Positions 1 to 6,312 of a stretch of DNA of 6,470 nucleotides are shown here, one piece after another. Within the stretch, counting starts at the first letter, position 1, and each line of letters starts with the position of its first letter. Source of the DNA: Betaproteobacteria bacterium (GTDB lineage: Bacteria; Pseudomonadota; Gammaproteobacteria; Burkholderiales; SG8-41); the NCBI GenBank assembly GCA_021414185.1, contig JAIOOZ010000583.1:1-6470 (forward strand), given 5' to 3'. A model generated the notes under the pieces. The model saw nothing but the letters and a program-made list of their open reading frames with translations, made no database searches and was not told the DNA's origin. The position numbers and the translations under genes are program-made.

Positions 1-364
1 GGCCGAGTATCACTGCCTGCGGGTGGGCGCGTGACACCGCCATGAACTCGGGAATCCTGGCGGTCGGGTGCTGGCCATCGGCATCCATGGTCAGCACGTG
101 GGTGTGGCCCGCCGCAACAACCGCGCGCAGGCCATGCAATATTGCAGCACCTTTGCCCTGATTGCGCGGCAACACCAGCACCTTCAGGCCGGAATCCTCG
201 GCAGCCAGCGACAACAACGCATCGGCACTGCCGTCCGTGCTGCCGTCGATGACGATCCATACCGGCTGCCAGTAGCGCTGCGCCTCGCGTACGGTTTCGA
301 GCAATTTCGCGCCGGTGTTATAGCTGGGGATAAGAATGACATGGGACGAGACTGGAACCATCAT
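1..364 (-). CDS. Family 2 glycosyltransferase, N-terminal part (cut by left window edge)
   Basis: Likely transfers a sugar from an activated donor to a lipid or polyene acceptor at the cytoplasmic face of the membrane. The visible 121 residues form the start of a GT-A fold: a beta-strand VILIPSYN at 9-16, DGSTDGS at 40-46 (family 2 enzymes usually have a second Asp before this motif; here it is Ile), NQGKGAA at 68-74, and the metal/nucleotide-binding DADGQHP at 94-100. This resembles dolichol-phosphate-mannose-synthase-like GT2 proteins. The C-terminal half, including any membrane segments, lies outside the window. The start is one of two adjacent ATGs (364 or 361), 17 bases after the acyltransferase stop, with no clear Shine-Dalgarno sequence, which suggests translational coupling. 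Similar GT2 genes occur in aryl-polyene/xanthomonadin clusters, which fits the neighbours. The family is secure; the acceptor is inference. Confidence 0.85.
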   Translation of the reverse strand, partial: MMVPVSSHVILIPSYNTGAKLLETVREAQRYWQPVWIVIDGSTDGSADALLSLAAEDSGLKVLVLPRNQGKGAAILHGLRAVVAAGHTHVLTMDADGQHPTARIPEFMAVSRAHPQAVILG

Positions 365-381
365 GGTGCAACCGTGCAAAG

Positions 382-1197
382 CTAGTTTGCGTCAACGTGG
401 ACGTGCGGCCCGGCCGCCAGCATTTCCCGGTAATAGCCCTCGAGATCGGCGGTTGCGGCTTTAACGTCACCGTTCACTTCGAAGCGCTTGCCCAGTCTGG
501 CGCGGTAGACCAGCGGAAATACCGGCTTCCTGTAAAGCGGCCAGCCTTTGCCCAAAAACGGCGAATTGGTTTCAATGAAAACCGTCTGCACCGGAACGCG
601 CGCGGTTTTCGCGATCAGCGCAAAACCGCCCTTGCAGTGATAGCCGGCCTTCGCTCGCGTGCGGGTGCCTTCGGGAAACATCAGCAGCTGGCTGCCGCCG
701 CGCACGGACGCAACGGCCGAACGTATCATGGCGTAATGACGATCATCGCGAATGTACGCTGCAAACCGCGCGCCCCCGCCGAGAATCAGGTTGTCCCAGA
801 TTTCCGCCTTCATGATGCACACGACGTGCGGCAGGCGCGAAGCCACCAGCACGGCATCCAGCAATGAAGGATGATTGGGCGCGATGATCAATGCGCCTTC
901 GTCGCGCAGCGCATCCAGCGCACTCAAGTCGCATTTGACGATACCGCTGGCCTGCAACACACCCAGAAAACCGCGAAAGAGCGCCATGATGGTGAACTGG
1001 CCGAGCCGGGAACCAAGCCGGCGCGGCAGCAGCGGATAGAGCACGGCGGCCACGGCGCTCCATAGAAAGATGGACGATGCGAACAGAGCCAGCCCACTGT
1101 AGAGCACCAGGTACTCGTACGTAAGCTTGAGCCGGATCAGCGTCCGATTGATACGTCGGCCGGACGCTGGCCAGGTTGCTGTAGTGGCGGGTCGCAT
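382..1197 (-). CDS. PlsC-like lysophospholipid acyltransferase family protein (LPLAT)
   Basis: A membrane-associated acyltransferase that probably moves an acyl or aryl-polyene chain from an ACP or CoA thioester to a hydroxyl acceptor. In 271 residues it shows one hydrophobic N-terminal segment (about 30-57), the catalytic HX4D block NHPSLLD (108-114; His109, Asp114) and the acceptor-binding FPEGTR block (174-179), in the order and spacing of the PlsC/LPLAT family. The length is normal for the family. I chose the ATG at 1197, which has a weak AGG upstream and leaves a 35-base gap after the chorismatase stop. A TTG at 1236 that overlaps that stop (TTGA) would add 13 residues but has no ribosome binding site. 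Aryl-polyene and xanthomonadin clusters carry such acyltransferases, thought to anchor the polyene to an outer-membrane lipid. A plain 1-acylglycerol-3-phosphate acyltransferase is the alternative, made less likely by the neighbours. Confidence 0.88.
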   Translation of the reverse strand: MRPATTATWPASGRRINRTLIRLKLTYEYLVLYSGLALFASSIFLWSAVAAVLYPLLPRRLGSRLGQFTIMALFRGFLGVLQASGIVKCDLSALDALRDEGALIIAPNHPSLLDAVLVASRLPHVVCIMKAEIWDNLILGGGARFAAYIRDDRHYAMIRSAVASVRGGSQLLMFPEGTRTRAKAGYHCKGGFALIAKTARVPVQTVFIETNSPFLGKGWPLYRKPVFPLVYRARLGKRFEVNGDVKAATADLEGYYREMLAAGPHVHVDAN

Positions 1198-1232
1198 GGT
1201 CAGCCTGTAATCGTTGTGGCGTGCCGCTGGTA

Positions 1233-2324
1233 TCAATGCGCGGGCGCGAGTACGTTCGCAGTTGCGCTCGAATAAACTGCCTCGACTTCAAGCAGCAAAT
1301 CGGCACGGCATATGTCAGCCTGCAGGTACAGCACATTCGCAGCAGGACCGAACGCCTGTTTAAGGCAATTGCGGACCATGGACAGGTCGTGCGGGTCACG
1401 CAGATAGGTTTTGAGCAGCAGATTGGCATTGGAGCTCGCGGGATCCAGGCCTGAAAATTGTGCTTGCGCCATGACGGCCCGAAGATTGGCAATCGTTTCG
1501 CGGGCCTGCGCCGGCGCATCGCCGATGTGCTGCGTTTCATGGCCGACAATGCTCGCGGTACCGGAAACGAACAGCAGCGGGTTGCCCGCAGTCCGCATCA
1601 GCCGCGCGCGCGCGAAAGTGGGGCTGCGCGGCCCGTACTGCGCAGGATAATGAAAAGCGCTGGTCTGGCGCGGATTCTCCACCAGTTGCCCCGCCTGTTT
1701 CGCAGCCAGAAAATAAATAACCAGGTCGGTGCCGCGGCTGCCCAACGCGCACGCCGCCGGCGTATCGACTCCGATCACCCGTCCTTTGGCCGCAAACGCT
1801 TCGTGACGGCCCACGTTGAACCACGCATAGCGTTCGCGGCCATCCGCGTCGGCGGTGATGCGCGGAAAATAGTTCCACACGCGCAGCAAGTGACCGTAAC
1901 CCAGGCCATCGATAAAATCGAAAATCCGGCTATAGGCAGAATAGCTCGCTGCATCAAGCCTGCAATCGAGCTTCAGCTGCAGGCAGCCAAACAGAACATC
2001 TTCATTGCGCGCAGCTACGAACTCACCGGCGTCTGCGCGCGTCGTCGGCCGTGCGCTGGTCCAGACTTCGAACATAACGTCGTCGTCGTTCAGCACCGGC
2101 ATATCGACCCATCCAACTGGGCAACTCGACGTCGTGGCAAGCGGGCGCTGCGCACCGAAAGCCACGGCGCCCAATATCCTGCCCTGGCAGCGCGCCTGGT
2201 GGACGGCGAATTCCGCTGGCGTCAGATAGCTCAACGCCAGCGGCGCTGCTCCCGACGCATGCGGAATCAGACCGCGGTCGTTCCGGCGGACGGTTCGATG
2301 AGTATCTGTTTGCGTTTTTTCCAT
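1233..2324 (-). CDS. xanB2: Chorismatase, XanB2/Hyg5-like hydroxybenzoate synthase (often annotated pteridine-dependent dioxygenase-like)
   Basis: Predicted to hydrolyse chorismate to 3- and/or 4-hydroxybenzoate plus pyruvate, supplying the aryl starter of a polyene pigment; cytoplasmic. The 363 residues carry the chorismatase signature blocks: RVWNYFPRI (148-156), GRHEAF (172-177), ENPRQTSAFHYP with QYGPRSPTFARA (216-240), SGTASIVGHET (254-264) and DICRADLLLEVE (337-348). As I recall the FkbO/Hyg5 comparison, Gly255 and Cys339, with Glu346 seven residues on, match the hydroxybenzoate-forming (Hyg5/XanB2) subtype; FkbO has Ala at both positions. The ATG at 2324 lies inside the halogenase gene, giving a 58-base overlap, with a GAG-type sequence close upstream. 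The first 25 or so residues show no family motif, so a later non-ATG start (for example TTG at 2234) is possible. The symbol is assigned by family and context, not by alignment. The family is firm; the product ratio is inference. Confidence 0.88.
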   Translation of the reverse strand: MEKTQTDTHRTVRRNDRGLIPHASGAAPLALSYLTPAEFAVHQARCQGRILGAVAFGAQRPLATTSSCPVGWVDMPVLNDDDVMFEVWTSARPTTRADAGEFVAARNEDVLFGCLQLKLDCRLDAASYSAYSRIFDFIDGLGYGHLLRVWNYFPRITADADGRERYAWFNVGRHEAFAAKGRVIGVDTPAACALGSRGTDLVIYFLAAKQAGQLVENPRQTSAFHYPAQYGPRSPTFARARLMRTAGNPLLFVSGTASIVGHETQHIGDAPAQARETIANLRAVMAQAQFSGLDPASSNANLLLKTYLRDPHDLSMVRNCLKQAFGPAANVLYLQADICRADLLLEVEAVYSSATANVLAPAH

Positions 2325-3595
2325 GCTCTCAGGGTGCGGCGGGGATTGAAGAGATTCGTCAGGTAGTAAATGGTCTTGAATGCAAATAGCCTTAACTTCA
2401 TCGGCGTGTTACGAAAGACGTCGCCGGCGAGCACCGACAGCACGCCTTCCTGTATAGGAAAAAAGCGCGGGTTCATGAACAGGTTGCGCAGGGTCGGCGT
2501 GGTGACACGGTAGATAAACCACGAAAATATTTTCGGACCATGACGCATGCTGCGGTCGAACGCCTGCAAAGCGCCGGCTGCGTCGCGCGCGCTGTCAAGG
2601 CAGGTCTCGATCGTATCTGCCCCCGCGAATGCGCTTTGCATGGCGAACAGAACGCCGGTGGAAAACACCGGGTCGATAAACGTAAACGCATCGCCCAGCA
2701 GCAGGTAATTGCGGCCGGTCGCGCGTTTGACTTCATAGGAATAATTGCCGGTGGCAGTGACGGGAGAACACAGCGTTGCTTCGCGCAGACGCTCCGCCAG
2801 GGCGGGACACAGCGCAATGGTGTCCATAAAAAATGTTTGCGGATCGGTTTGGCGCGACTTCATGTAATAGGGCCAGCACACCGCGCCGACGCTGGTGGCG
2901 CCGTCATGCAGCGGGATGTACCAGAACCAACCATGATCGAACCAGAACAGCGTGATATTGCCCGCCGCCTTGCCTGGAACGCGCGCCGCCCCGGAAAAAT
3001 GTCCAAAGATTGCGGCGCTGTTGTGCTGCGGATTGCGGCGCTTGATGCCGAACTGGTTGGCGAGCACGGTATCGCGGCCGGAGGCGTCGACCACGAATTT
3101 CGTTTGCCACCGCTCCTCGCTGCCGCCTTCGTGCCGCACGTTGACCGCCGCGCCATCTGCATGGAATTCAACCGCGGTGGCGCGGCATGCTTCGAACGCC
3201 CTGGCGCCTTTGCGTACGGCATTGCGAAAAAGAATCTGGTCGAATTCCGAACGCCTCACCTGGTAGGCATAGGGATGGGCCTTGTCGACCGCATTTGCAA
3301 AATCGAAAGTCACTGGCTGGTCGTGCCACGGCGATACGAACTCGGCGCCGTATTTGGGCATGCCTATGCTTGCCATTTCGGCGGCCACGCCCAGGCGCTC
3401 GAACAACGGCAGGTTGAGCGGCAGCAGCGACTCGCCGATGTGAAAACGCGGGTGCCGCGCTTTTTCGATCAACACAACATCGCGTCCGCGCTCCGCCAGC
3501 AGGGCAGCTATCGTCGCCCCGCCGGGTCCGCCACCTATCACCAGAACTTCGCATCGCGCTGCCGTCTGTTGCTCCGCATGAGCGGGGTTTTGCAT
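2267..3595 (-). CDS. Flavin-dependent halogenase (tryptophan-halogenase-like FAD oxidoreductase)
   Basis: Predicted to use FADH2, O2 and halide to halogenate an electron-rich aromatic or polyene substrate. The 442 residues show the FAD-binding GGGPGG (21-26), the PRFHIGES block (49-56), Lys81 in MPKYGAEF at the position expected for the halogenase catalytic lysine, DASGR (170-174), the halogenase-diagnostic WxWxIP as WFWYIP (223-228), and a second FAD motif GDAFTFIDP (301-309). WxWxIP plus the lysine favours a halogenase over a plain monooxygenase. The pattern is closer to enzymes acting on carrier-tethered substrates (PltA/CmlS type) than to free-tryptophan halogenases. The C-terminus (about 400-430) is basic and amphipathic and may touch the membrane. 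The ATG at 3595 has a GGAGG seven bases upstream; an in-frame extension to 3685 lacks such a site. First gene of the leftward block. No flavin reductase is visible nearby. Halogen and substrate are inference. Confidence 0.85.
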   Translation of the reverse strand: MQNPAHAEQQTAARCEVLVIGGGPGGATIAALLAERGRDVVLIEKARHPRFHIGESLLPLNLPLFERLGVAAEMASIGMPKYGAEFVSPWHDQPVTFDFANAVDKAHPYAYQVRRSEFDQILFRNAVRKGARAFEACRATAVEFHADGAAVNVRHEGGSEERWQTKFVVDASGRDTVLANQFGIKRRNPQHNSAAIFGHFSGAARVPGKAAGNITLFWFDHGWFWYIPLHDGATSVGAVCWPYYMKSRQTDPQTFFMDTIALCPALAERLREATLCSPVTATGNYSYEVKRATGRNYLLLGDAFTFIDPVFSTGVLFAMQSAFAGADTIETCLDSARDAAGALQAFDRSMRHGPKIFSWFIYRVTTPTLRNLFMNPRFFPIQEGVLSVLAGDVFRNTPMKLRLFAFKTIYYLTNLFNPRRTLRAWKKRKQILIEPSAGTTAV

Positions 3596-3602
3596 GGTCA
3601 AA

Positions 3603-3607
3603 CCTCC
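3603..3607 (-). promoter_or_regulatory. Shine-Dalgarno site of the halogenase gene
   Basis: A full GGAGG on the minus strand lies seven bases before the ATG at 3595. It decides this start over the ATG-type start 30 codons upstream, whose extra residues show no halogenase-family sequence. Confidence 0.8.
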
Positions 3608-3720
3608 GGTCGAAAGATTACCGTGGAGCCCGCGAAAACTATGTGCGGCACCGTACAAAGCACCCGCAAAAATCAACCGGCGCAAACGACAATCGAGCGC
3701 AAAAAAAGAGCGGCACGCAG

Positions 3721-3729
3721 TGCTAAACT
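3721..3729 (+). promoter_or_regulatory. Possible extended -10 promoter for the DUF255 gene
   Basis: TGCTAAACT matches the extended -10 pattern TGnTAnnnT, 25 bases before the ATG at 3755. No -35 hexamer stands at the usual distance (that position is an A-run), which extended -10 promoters tolerate. A short motif like this can arise by chance. Confidence 0.35.
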
Positions 3730-3743
3730 GCCGCGGTCAGAGC

Positions 3744-3748
3744 AGGAG
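3744..3748 (+). promoter_or_regulatory. Shine-Dalgarno site of the DUF255 gene
   Basis: AGGAG lies six bases before the ATG at 3755. It fixes this start even though the reading frame stays open for 405 codons further upstream, antisense to the halogenase gene. Confidence 0.8.
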
Positions 3749-3754
3749 TCGGCA

Positions 3755-5812
3755 ATGCCCAATCGTTTGGCCCGCGAAACCAGTCCTTATTTGCAACAGC
3801 ACGCCGAAAATCCGGTCGACTGGCACGCGTGGGGAGATGAAGCGCTCGAACTCGCGCGCGCGCAGGACAAACCCATCCTGCTGTCGATCGGCTACTCGGC
3901 GTGCCACTGGTGCCACGTGATGGCGCATGAGTCGTTCGAGGATGCGCAAGTGGCGGCGATGATGAACGAGCTGTTCGTCAACGTAAAAGTCGACCGCGAA
4001 GAACGTCCCGATCTCGACCAGATTTATCAGGCCGCGCACGCGCTGCTGACGCGACGCAATGGCGGCTGGCCATTGACGATGTTCCTGATGCCGGACCAGA
4101 CGCCGTTTTTCGGCGGCACCTATTTTCCGAAGACTTCACGCCACGGCATGCCGGGTTTTATCGACCTCATGCCGCAGGTCGCGGCCGCGTATCACGACAA
4201 GCGTGGCGAAATCGAACAGCAAAACGAAGCCCTGCGCGCCGCTTTCACGCAAACCCTGCCGCCGCCTGCTGACGGCGGCGCGTTATCAGCGACGCTGCTG
4301 GACGAAGCGTTGCGCGACCTGAAAAACGTGTTCGACGAAACCGACGGCGGGATCGGCGCCGCGCCCAAGTTTCCGCATCCGGCGGAACTCGCATTCTGCC
4401 TGCGCCGCGCCGCCGACGTCGGCGACCAATACGCGCTCGGCATGGTGCGGCTTACGCTCAAGAACATGGCGGAAGGCGGAATTTACGACCAGCTGGGCGG
4501 TGGTTTCTGCCGTTACAGCGTCGACGCGCACTGGACGATCCCGCATTTCGAAAAGATGCTTTATGACAACGGCCCGCTGCTGAGCCTCTACAGCGATTTA
4601 TGGCTCGCCGATCGCCAGCCTTTGTTCGCGCGCACCGTCAGCGACACCGCGGCATGGGTCATGCGCGAAATGCAATCCCCGGTCGATGCCAATAAGGGCG
4701 GCTATTACTCGTCGCTCGACGCCGACTCCGAACACGTCGAAGGCAAGTTCTATGTGTGGACTCCGGACGCAGTCCAGGCAGTGTTGAGCGCCGGGGAATA
4801 CGCGGTGGTCGAACCGCATTACGGGCTCGATGTGCGGCCGAACTTTGAACGGGAATTCTGGCATTTGCGCGTAGCCAAGCCGCTGGCCGTGATCGCCAAA
4901 CGGCTGGATCTGACGCCGGAACGCGCACAGGAGCTGCTCGACTCGGCGCGCGCGAAGTTGTTTGCCGCACGCGAACCGCGCGTGCGCCCCGGACGCGACG
5001 AGAAAATGCTTGCCAGCTGGAATGCGCTGATGGTGAAAGGCATGGCGCGCGCGGCGCGCGTATTCGGCCGTCCCGACTGGCTGGCGTCCGCGCGCAATGC
5101 GGTCGAATTTATGCGCGCGACGCTGTGGCGCGATGGGCGCCTGCTGGCGACCTGCAAGGACGGCAATGCGCACCTCAATGCGTATCTCGACGACTACGCT
5201 TTTCTGCTCGACGCACTGCTCGAACTGATGCAGCACGATTTCCGTATTGCGGACCTGGAATGGGCGCGCGCGCTGGCCGAAGTCCTGCTCGAACAGTTCG
5301 AAGATCGCGCGCATGGCGGATTCTTTTTCGTCAGCCACGACCACGAGCGCCTGCTCTATCGCGCCAAAAACGCCCAGGACCATGCCACGCCCGCCGGCAA
5401 CGGCATCGCGGCACTTGCGCTCAACCGGCTCGGCCATCTGGTCGGCGAACCGCGCTATTGCGAGGCCGCAGCGCGCACCCTGCAGGCGTTCAAATTGCCG
5501 CTCGAGCGCCAGCCCAGCGCGCACACGAGCCTGTGCGCCGCGCTCGAGGAGGAACTGGCGCCGCCCGCCATCGTCGTATTGCGCGGCGGCGGCGACACGG
5601 CGGCGTGGCAGTGCGAAATCAACCGGCACTATTTGCCGCACACCCTGGTGTTCGCGATCCCCACCGGAACCGCGGGCCTGCCGGCGGTGCTCGACAAACC
5701 CGCGGGTGACGCCGTCAACGCCTGGGTGTGCCGCGGCGTTAGTTGCTTACCGCCCATCGCCGGCTGCGCCGCGCTGCTCGCCGTGCTGACCGCGCCCCCG
5801 GGCATGAATTAG
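3755..5812 (+). CDS. DUF255 thioredoxin-like domain protein (YyaL/SPATA20 family)
   Basis: A 685-residue protein of the widely conserved DUF255 family, whose biochemical role is not settled. The N-terminal thioredoxin-like domain begins with the family hallmark NRLARETSPYLQQHAENPVDW (3-23) and has a redox-type CHWC motif (Cys50, Cys53), VDREERPD (79-86), GGWPLTMFL (103-111) and GGTYFP (120-125). The middle and C-terminal part resembles the six-hairpin (alpha/alpha) glycosidase/epimerase fold, with family blocks GGIYDQLGGGFCRYS, HFEKMLYDN, YYSSLDADSE, SWNALMVKG and ATPAGNG. The end holds a cysteine pair, CRGVSC (Cys659, Cys664). The length is typical and the gene is intact. There is no signal peptide, so it is probably cytoplasmic. 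It is divergent from the pigment genes and 62 bases before the cytochrome gene; neither neighbour explains its job. Family assignment is very secure, function is not. Confidence 0.95.
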   Translation: MPNRLARETSPYLQQHAENPVDWHAWGDEALELARAQDKPILLSIGYSACHWCHVMAHESFEDAQVAAMMNELFVNVKVDREERPDLDQIYQAAHALLTRRNGGWPLTMFLMPDQTPFFGGTYFPKTSRHGMPGFIDLMPQVAAAYHDKRGEIEQQNEALRAAFTQTLPPPADGGALSATLLDEALRDLKNVFDETDGGIGAAPKFPHPAELAFCLRRAADVGDQYALGMVRLTLKNMAEGGIYDQLGGGFCRYSVDAHWTIPHFEKMLYDNGPLLSLYSDLWLADRQPLFARTVSDTAAWVMREMQSPVDANKGGYYSSLDADSEHVEGKFYVWTPDAVQAVLSAGEYAVVEPHYGLDVRPNFEREFWHLRVAKPLAVIAKRLDLTPERAQELLDSARAKLFAAREPRVRPGRDEKMLASWNALMVKGMARAARVFGRPDWLASARNAVEFMRATLWRDGRLLATCKDGNAHLNAYLDDYAFLLDALLELMQHDFRIADLEWARALAEVLLEQFEDRAHGGFFFVSHDHERLLYRAKNAQDHATPAGNGIAALALNRLGHLVGEPRYCEAAARTLQAFKLPLERQPSAHTSLCAALEEELAPPAIVVLRGGGDTAAWQCEINRHYLPHTLVFAIPTGTAGLPAVLDKPAGDAVNAWVCRGVSCLPPIAGCAALLAVLTAPPGMN

Positions 5813-5838
5813 AAATGGCCGGACGGATTTGTTATGAT
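5810..5838 (+). promoter_or_regulatory. Probable sigma-70 promoter of the cytochrome c gene
   Basis: A -35-like TAGAAA (5810-5815, 4 of 6 matches to TTGACA) and a -10 TATGAT (5833-5838, 5 of 6) stand 17 bases apart, 36 bases before the cytochrome ATG. The -35 begins on the stop codon of the DUF255 gene. It would let the cytochrome be made separately, although read-through from DUF255 is also possible because no terminator lies between them. Confidence 0.45.
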
Positions 5839-5874
5839 GCCGGCGGTTTTTATTTGCCCCTCAAAGGAGACAGC

Positions 5875-6186
5875 ATGAAATCGTTTTTGTCTGGTTTGCT
5901 CGGCGTCCTGAGTCTGGTTACCGCCGGCAGCATTTTCGCCGCCACCGCCGACGAAACGTATAAAAGCGCGTGCGGCGCCTGCCACGACGCCGGCCTTGCT
6001 GGTGCACCCAAGCTCGGCGACAAGGCTGCATGGGCGCCACGCGTCAAACAAGGCAAGGAAGCGCTGTACAAAATCGCGCTGCAGGGCAAGCCCGGCACCG
6101 CGATGATGCCCAAAGGCGGAGTCGCGAAACTGTCCGATGCCGAAGTTAAAGCGGTGGTCGACCTGATGCTGGCAAAAATCAAATAA
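5875..6186 (+). CDS. Small periplasmic class I cytochrome c (cytochrome c5 family)
   Basis: A single-haem electron carrier for the periplasm, probably passing electrons between a quinol-oxidising complex and a terminal oxidase or reductase. The 103-residue precursor starts with a Sec signal peptide (Lys2, hydrophobic 4-20, cleavage likely after Ala22 or Ala23), leaving about 80 residues. Covalent haem attachment is shown by CGACH (Cys33, Cys36, His37 as axial ligand). The second axial ligand is Met77 or Met78 in GTAMMPKGG, the site where c5-type cytochromes usually read AMPPKGG, so Met77 is the better candidate. The closing helix LSDAEVKAVVDLMLAKI is typical of the family. The start is fixed by GGAG (5866-5869) five bases before the ATG; an in-frame opening further upstream overlaps the DUF255 gene and is not needed. 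A terminator follows 17 bases after the stop, so the gene ends its transcript. Confidence 0.93.
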   Translation: MKSFLSGLLGVLSLVTAGSIFAATADETYKSACGACHDAGLAGAPKLGDKAAWAPRVKQGKEALYKIALQGKPGTAMMPKGGVAKLSDAEVKAVVDLMLAKIK

Positions 6187-6203
6187 CCCGTCCTGCCACA
6201 TCC

Positions 6204-6233
6204 AAGGGCGCGCCGGCCGGCGCGCCTTTTTTT
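6204..6233 (+). terminator. Intrinsic terminator after the cytochrome c gene
   Basis: A perfect palindrome with 10-bp GC-only arms (6207-6216 and 6217-6226, left arm GGCGCGCCGG) is followed at once by seven T (6227-6233). In RNA the middle bases form the loop, and the AA before the stem can pair with the first T residues. This is a textbook Rho-independent terminator, 17 to 20 bases after the cytochrome stop. Confidence 0.93.
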
Positions 6234-6283
6234 CGTCCGGCGGCCGCGGCGCCGGTCCGCCAAGACGCACGGCAGGCGCAAAA

Positions 6284-6312
6284 TTGACAACGGGCAGGCG
6301 CCTACGGATAAT
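6284..6312 (+). promoter_or_regulatory. Strong sigma-70 promoter of the lipoprotein gene
   Basis: A perfect -35 TTGACA (6284-6289) and a -10 GATAAT (6307-6312, 5 of 6) are separated by exactly 17 bases. Transcription would begin near 6319, giving a leader of about 38 bases before the ATG at 6357. Its place between a terminator and a gene with a good ribosome binding site supports it. Confidence 0.8.

Larger units (their letters stand above)
3596..3754. other. Divergent intergenic region between the halogenase and DUF255 genes
   Basis: This 159-bp gap separates the leftward pigment block from the rightward genes and must hold whatever promoters start them here. It is more A-rich than the genes around it, with a seven-A run at 3701-3707. 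On the plus strand an extended -10-like element lies at 3721-3729. On the minus strand I found no pair of -35/-10 boxes close to consensus, so the pigment block may use an activator or a promoter I cannot recognise. I see no convincing operator palindrome or terminator. Confidence 0.6.

Noticed and set aside
68..385. A 105-codon plus-strand open frame at the left edge
   Set aside because: The minus strand reads as a glycosyltransferase with DGSTDGS and DADGQHP motifs, so this frame is its shadow.
743..1549. A 268-codon minus-strand open frame across the chorismatase/acyltransferase junction
   Set aside because: It is a shifted-frame shadow of two real genes with low-complexity Arg/Ser/Pro-rich translation.
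1606..1618. Short alternating CG run
   Set aside because: It lies inside the chorismatase gene and is explained by Arg/Ala codons in GC-rich DNA; not a repeat element.
1458..2366. A 302-codon plus-strand open frame
   Set aside because: It is antisense to the chorismatase gene, which has clear family motifs. Its translation is Arg-rich and has no recognisable domain.
3596..3685. N-terminal extension of the halogenase by 30 codons
   Set aside because: The extra residues match no family feature, and the ATG at 3595 has a full GGAGG at ideal spacing.
4598..5641. A 347-codon open frame on the minus strand inside the DUF255 gene
   Set aside because: It lies antisense to a strongly conserved protein and is rich in Arg, Ala and Gln as expected from reading GC-rich codons backwards. 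It shows no motif or ribosome binding site.
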